A stretch of DNA of 32,196 bases from an uncultured Saprospiraceae bacterium (lineage in GTDB: Bacteria; Bacteroidota; Bacteroidia; Chitinophagales; Saprospiraceae). Numbering within the stretch: the stretch's first letter is position 1; every line of letters starts with the position of its first letter. Location: NCBI GenBank assembly GCA_937951615.1, contig CALFBH010000090.1, forward strand, positions 1-32,196, given 5' to 3'. This document shows positions 31,453 to 32,196 of the stretch, one piece after another. Made by a program: the position numbers and the translations under genes. The notes under the pieces are model-generated. The model saw only the letters and a program-made list of their open reading frames with translations. It was not told the DNA's origin and made no database searches.

Positions 31453-31848
31453 ATGGAAATAACTAATGCTGAGGATCAGGAACTTAGGTTGAAAAATAAA
31501 ATTGAAGTTTTTTTCAAACGGTCTATGAAAACCAAAAAAAATCAGGGCTTTTGTATAACCAGAGACATCATGGCTGTGATGATGGATAAATGGAGTCTAT
31601 TGATCGTCTATAATTTGGGATATTTCAAGATACTTCGATTCAATGAATTGAAAACAAATATCCGAGGAATTTCATCCAGAATGTTATCTGTAACCTTGAA
31701 AAAATTAGAGCAGCACGAAGTACTCAAGCGGCGTGTATATGCGGAAGTTCCACCAAGAGTAGAGTATGAGTTAACCGAGTTTGGAGCAGAACTTGCAGAG
31801 CGGACAGTGGATTTGAATGAATGGTTTTTAGATAAATTTGAAGCGTAA
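31453..31848 (+). CDS. HxlR-family winged-helix transcriptional regulator
   Basis: A 131-residue DNA-binding protein. The winged helix spans about residues 34-110: TRDIMAVMMDKWSLLIVYNLGYFKILRFNELKTNIRGISSRMLSVTLKKLEQHEVLKRRVYAEVPPRVEYELTEFG in outline. It includes the HxlR hallmarks W-S-L-L-I-x3-L, F-x-E-L and I-S-x-R-M-L-x-x-x-L-K-x-L-E. C34 lies where thiol-sensing members (YodB, HypR) keep their reactive cysteine, so redox or electrophile sensing is possible. It is divergent from the DinB-fold gene, and two TACT/AGTA palindromes between them are likely binding sites. A clear terminator follows at 31902. Confidence 0.92.
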   Translation: MEITNAEDQELRLKNKIEVFFKRSMKTKKNQGFCITRDIMAVMMDKWSLLIVYNLGYFKILRFNELKTNIRGISSRMLSVTLKKLEQHEVLKRRVYAEVPPRVEYELTEFGAELAERTVDLNEWFLDKFEA

Positions 31849-31901
31849 GTGAGAGGGATATTGAGTTGATTGAGTGTATTAGTTATTGAGTGAATAAGTT
31901 A

Positions 31902-31928
31902 GTATTTTGCGAAGCAAAATACGTTTTT
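31902..31928 (+). terminator. Rho-independent terminator of the HxlR gene
   Basis: GTATTTTGC-GAA-GCAAAATAC (31902-31922) is a perfect 9-bp stem, followed by GTTTTTA. GAGTGAATAAG-type words fill 31850-31900 between it and the stop codon. A shorter version of the hairpin is at 4993. Confidence 0.75.
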
Positions 31929-31962
31929 ATCAAACCTGTGTATTCAAATTGCACTTTCTCTC

Positions 31963-32095
31963 TCGCCCATGGTTAAAACCATTGGCTACCAAACCATTCG
32001 TCGCGATGCGACTTGAACAGCCCATTGAAATGACAGCTTTGCTAAGTGTCATAGACACGACCTATCTGGTAGCCTACGGTTTCAACCGTGGGCGA
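31963..32095. repeat. REP/BIME-like cluster of hairpins
   Basis: Two 29-base arms (31963-31991 and 32067-32095) are imperfect inverted copies. Each is itself a hairpin: GCCCATGGTT-AAAACCATTGGC and GCCTACGGTTTCAACCGTGGGC. Between them lie GTCGCGATGCGAC (32000-32012) and GTGTC-ATA-GACAC (32046-32058). This is the form of a REP doublet. I see no gene in the 348 bases after the HxlR gene, and nothing recognisable in 32096-32196. Confidence 0.65.
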
Positions 32096-32196
32096 ATCGA
32101 ACGGCAAAATTGTCCAATTTGCTATTCAAACATCATAAATCCTATAAACGACAGACTGTGAAAATGTAAAATTGGGGGCTACTATTTCAACTTGGG

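Noticed and set aside
31907-32161. Open frame of 84 codons at the right end
   Set aside because: It runs through the terminator and the REP-like hairpin cluster.
1-32196. tRNA, rRNA, integrase, transposase or phage genes
   Set aside because: I searched by eye for CCA-ended cloverleafs, rRNA cores and recombinase motifs and saw none; a covariance-model scan would settle the tRNA question.

Overview
The window looks like a chromosomal segment of a Bacteroidota bacterium, most likely from the Saprospiria/Chitinophagia side. Reasons: a C-terminal type IX secretion sorting domain (CotH protein), a SusC-like TonB receptor with an N-terminal carboxypeptidase-regulatory-like domain, FG-GAP and plant-type leucine-rich repeats in secreted proteins, several promoters with the Bacteroidota -7 box TAnnTTTG, and start codons without Shine-Dalgarno sequences. 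I see no rRNA, tRNA, CRISPR, integrase or transposase gene. The species call is inference.

Layout. (1) 170-7462: envelope and housekeeping genes: an M28 peptidase, a PaaI-type thioesterase, a paraoxonase-like lipoprotein and an Hsp20 chaperone on the minus strand; a TraB/GumN lipoprotein and an M20 amidohydrolase on the plus strand. (2) 7594-17525: mostly minus-strand sugar and surface-polysaccharide functions (GHMP kinase, two GT-A-like transferases, GT4 transferase, heptose-phosphate adenylyltransferase, UDP-glucose 4-epimerase, UDP-HexNAc dehydrogenase). These are interrupted by a plus-strand ALDH7 dehydrogenase and a receiver-only response regulator. (3) 17677-18255: a nitroreductase. (4) 18348-22743: a compact unit with its own terminator and promoter, holding two P-loop NTPases 1 nt apart and a DinB-fold protein that overlaps the second by ATGA. 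This is the best candidate for an undescribed system. (5) 23029-30730: three exported proteins (TonB receptor, CotH/T9SS protein, FG-GAP/LRR protein) separated by shared repeats. (6) 30811-31848: a divergent DinB/HxlR pair with palindromes in the shared control region.

The most pervasive unusual feature is the intergenic DNA. Nearly every gap is built from a small vocabulary of recurring words: ATTCGTAATT, CTTTGCGAGAAAA, the TCAGGCT/AGCCTGA hairpin, AAATTCAAA, GAGTGAATGA, GCAACTCAACCCGC, GGAATATCGAATAACGAA and CATTTATCATT. They often begin exactly at a stop codon or end at a start codon, and sometimes encode the protein ends. Three genes beside such words lack an ATG start. The 60-bp core of one word set brackets the CotH gene as direct repeats, and other words bracket the TonB receptor gene in inverted order.

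The sugar genes probably serve LPS or capsule biosynthesis. Calls for the NTPase unit are inference from domains and spacing. Coordinates of short sites were counted by eye.
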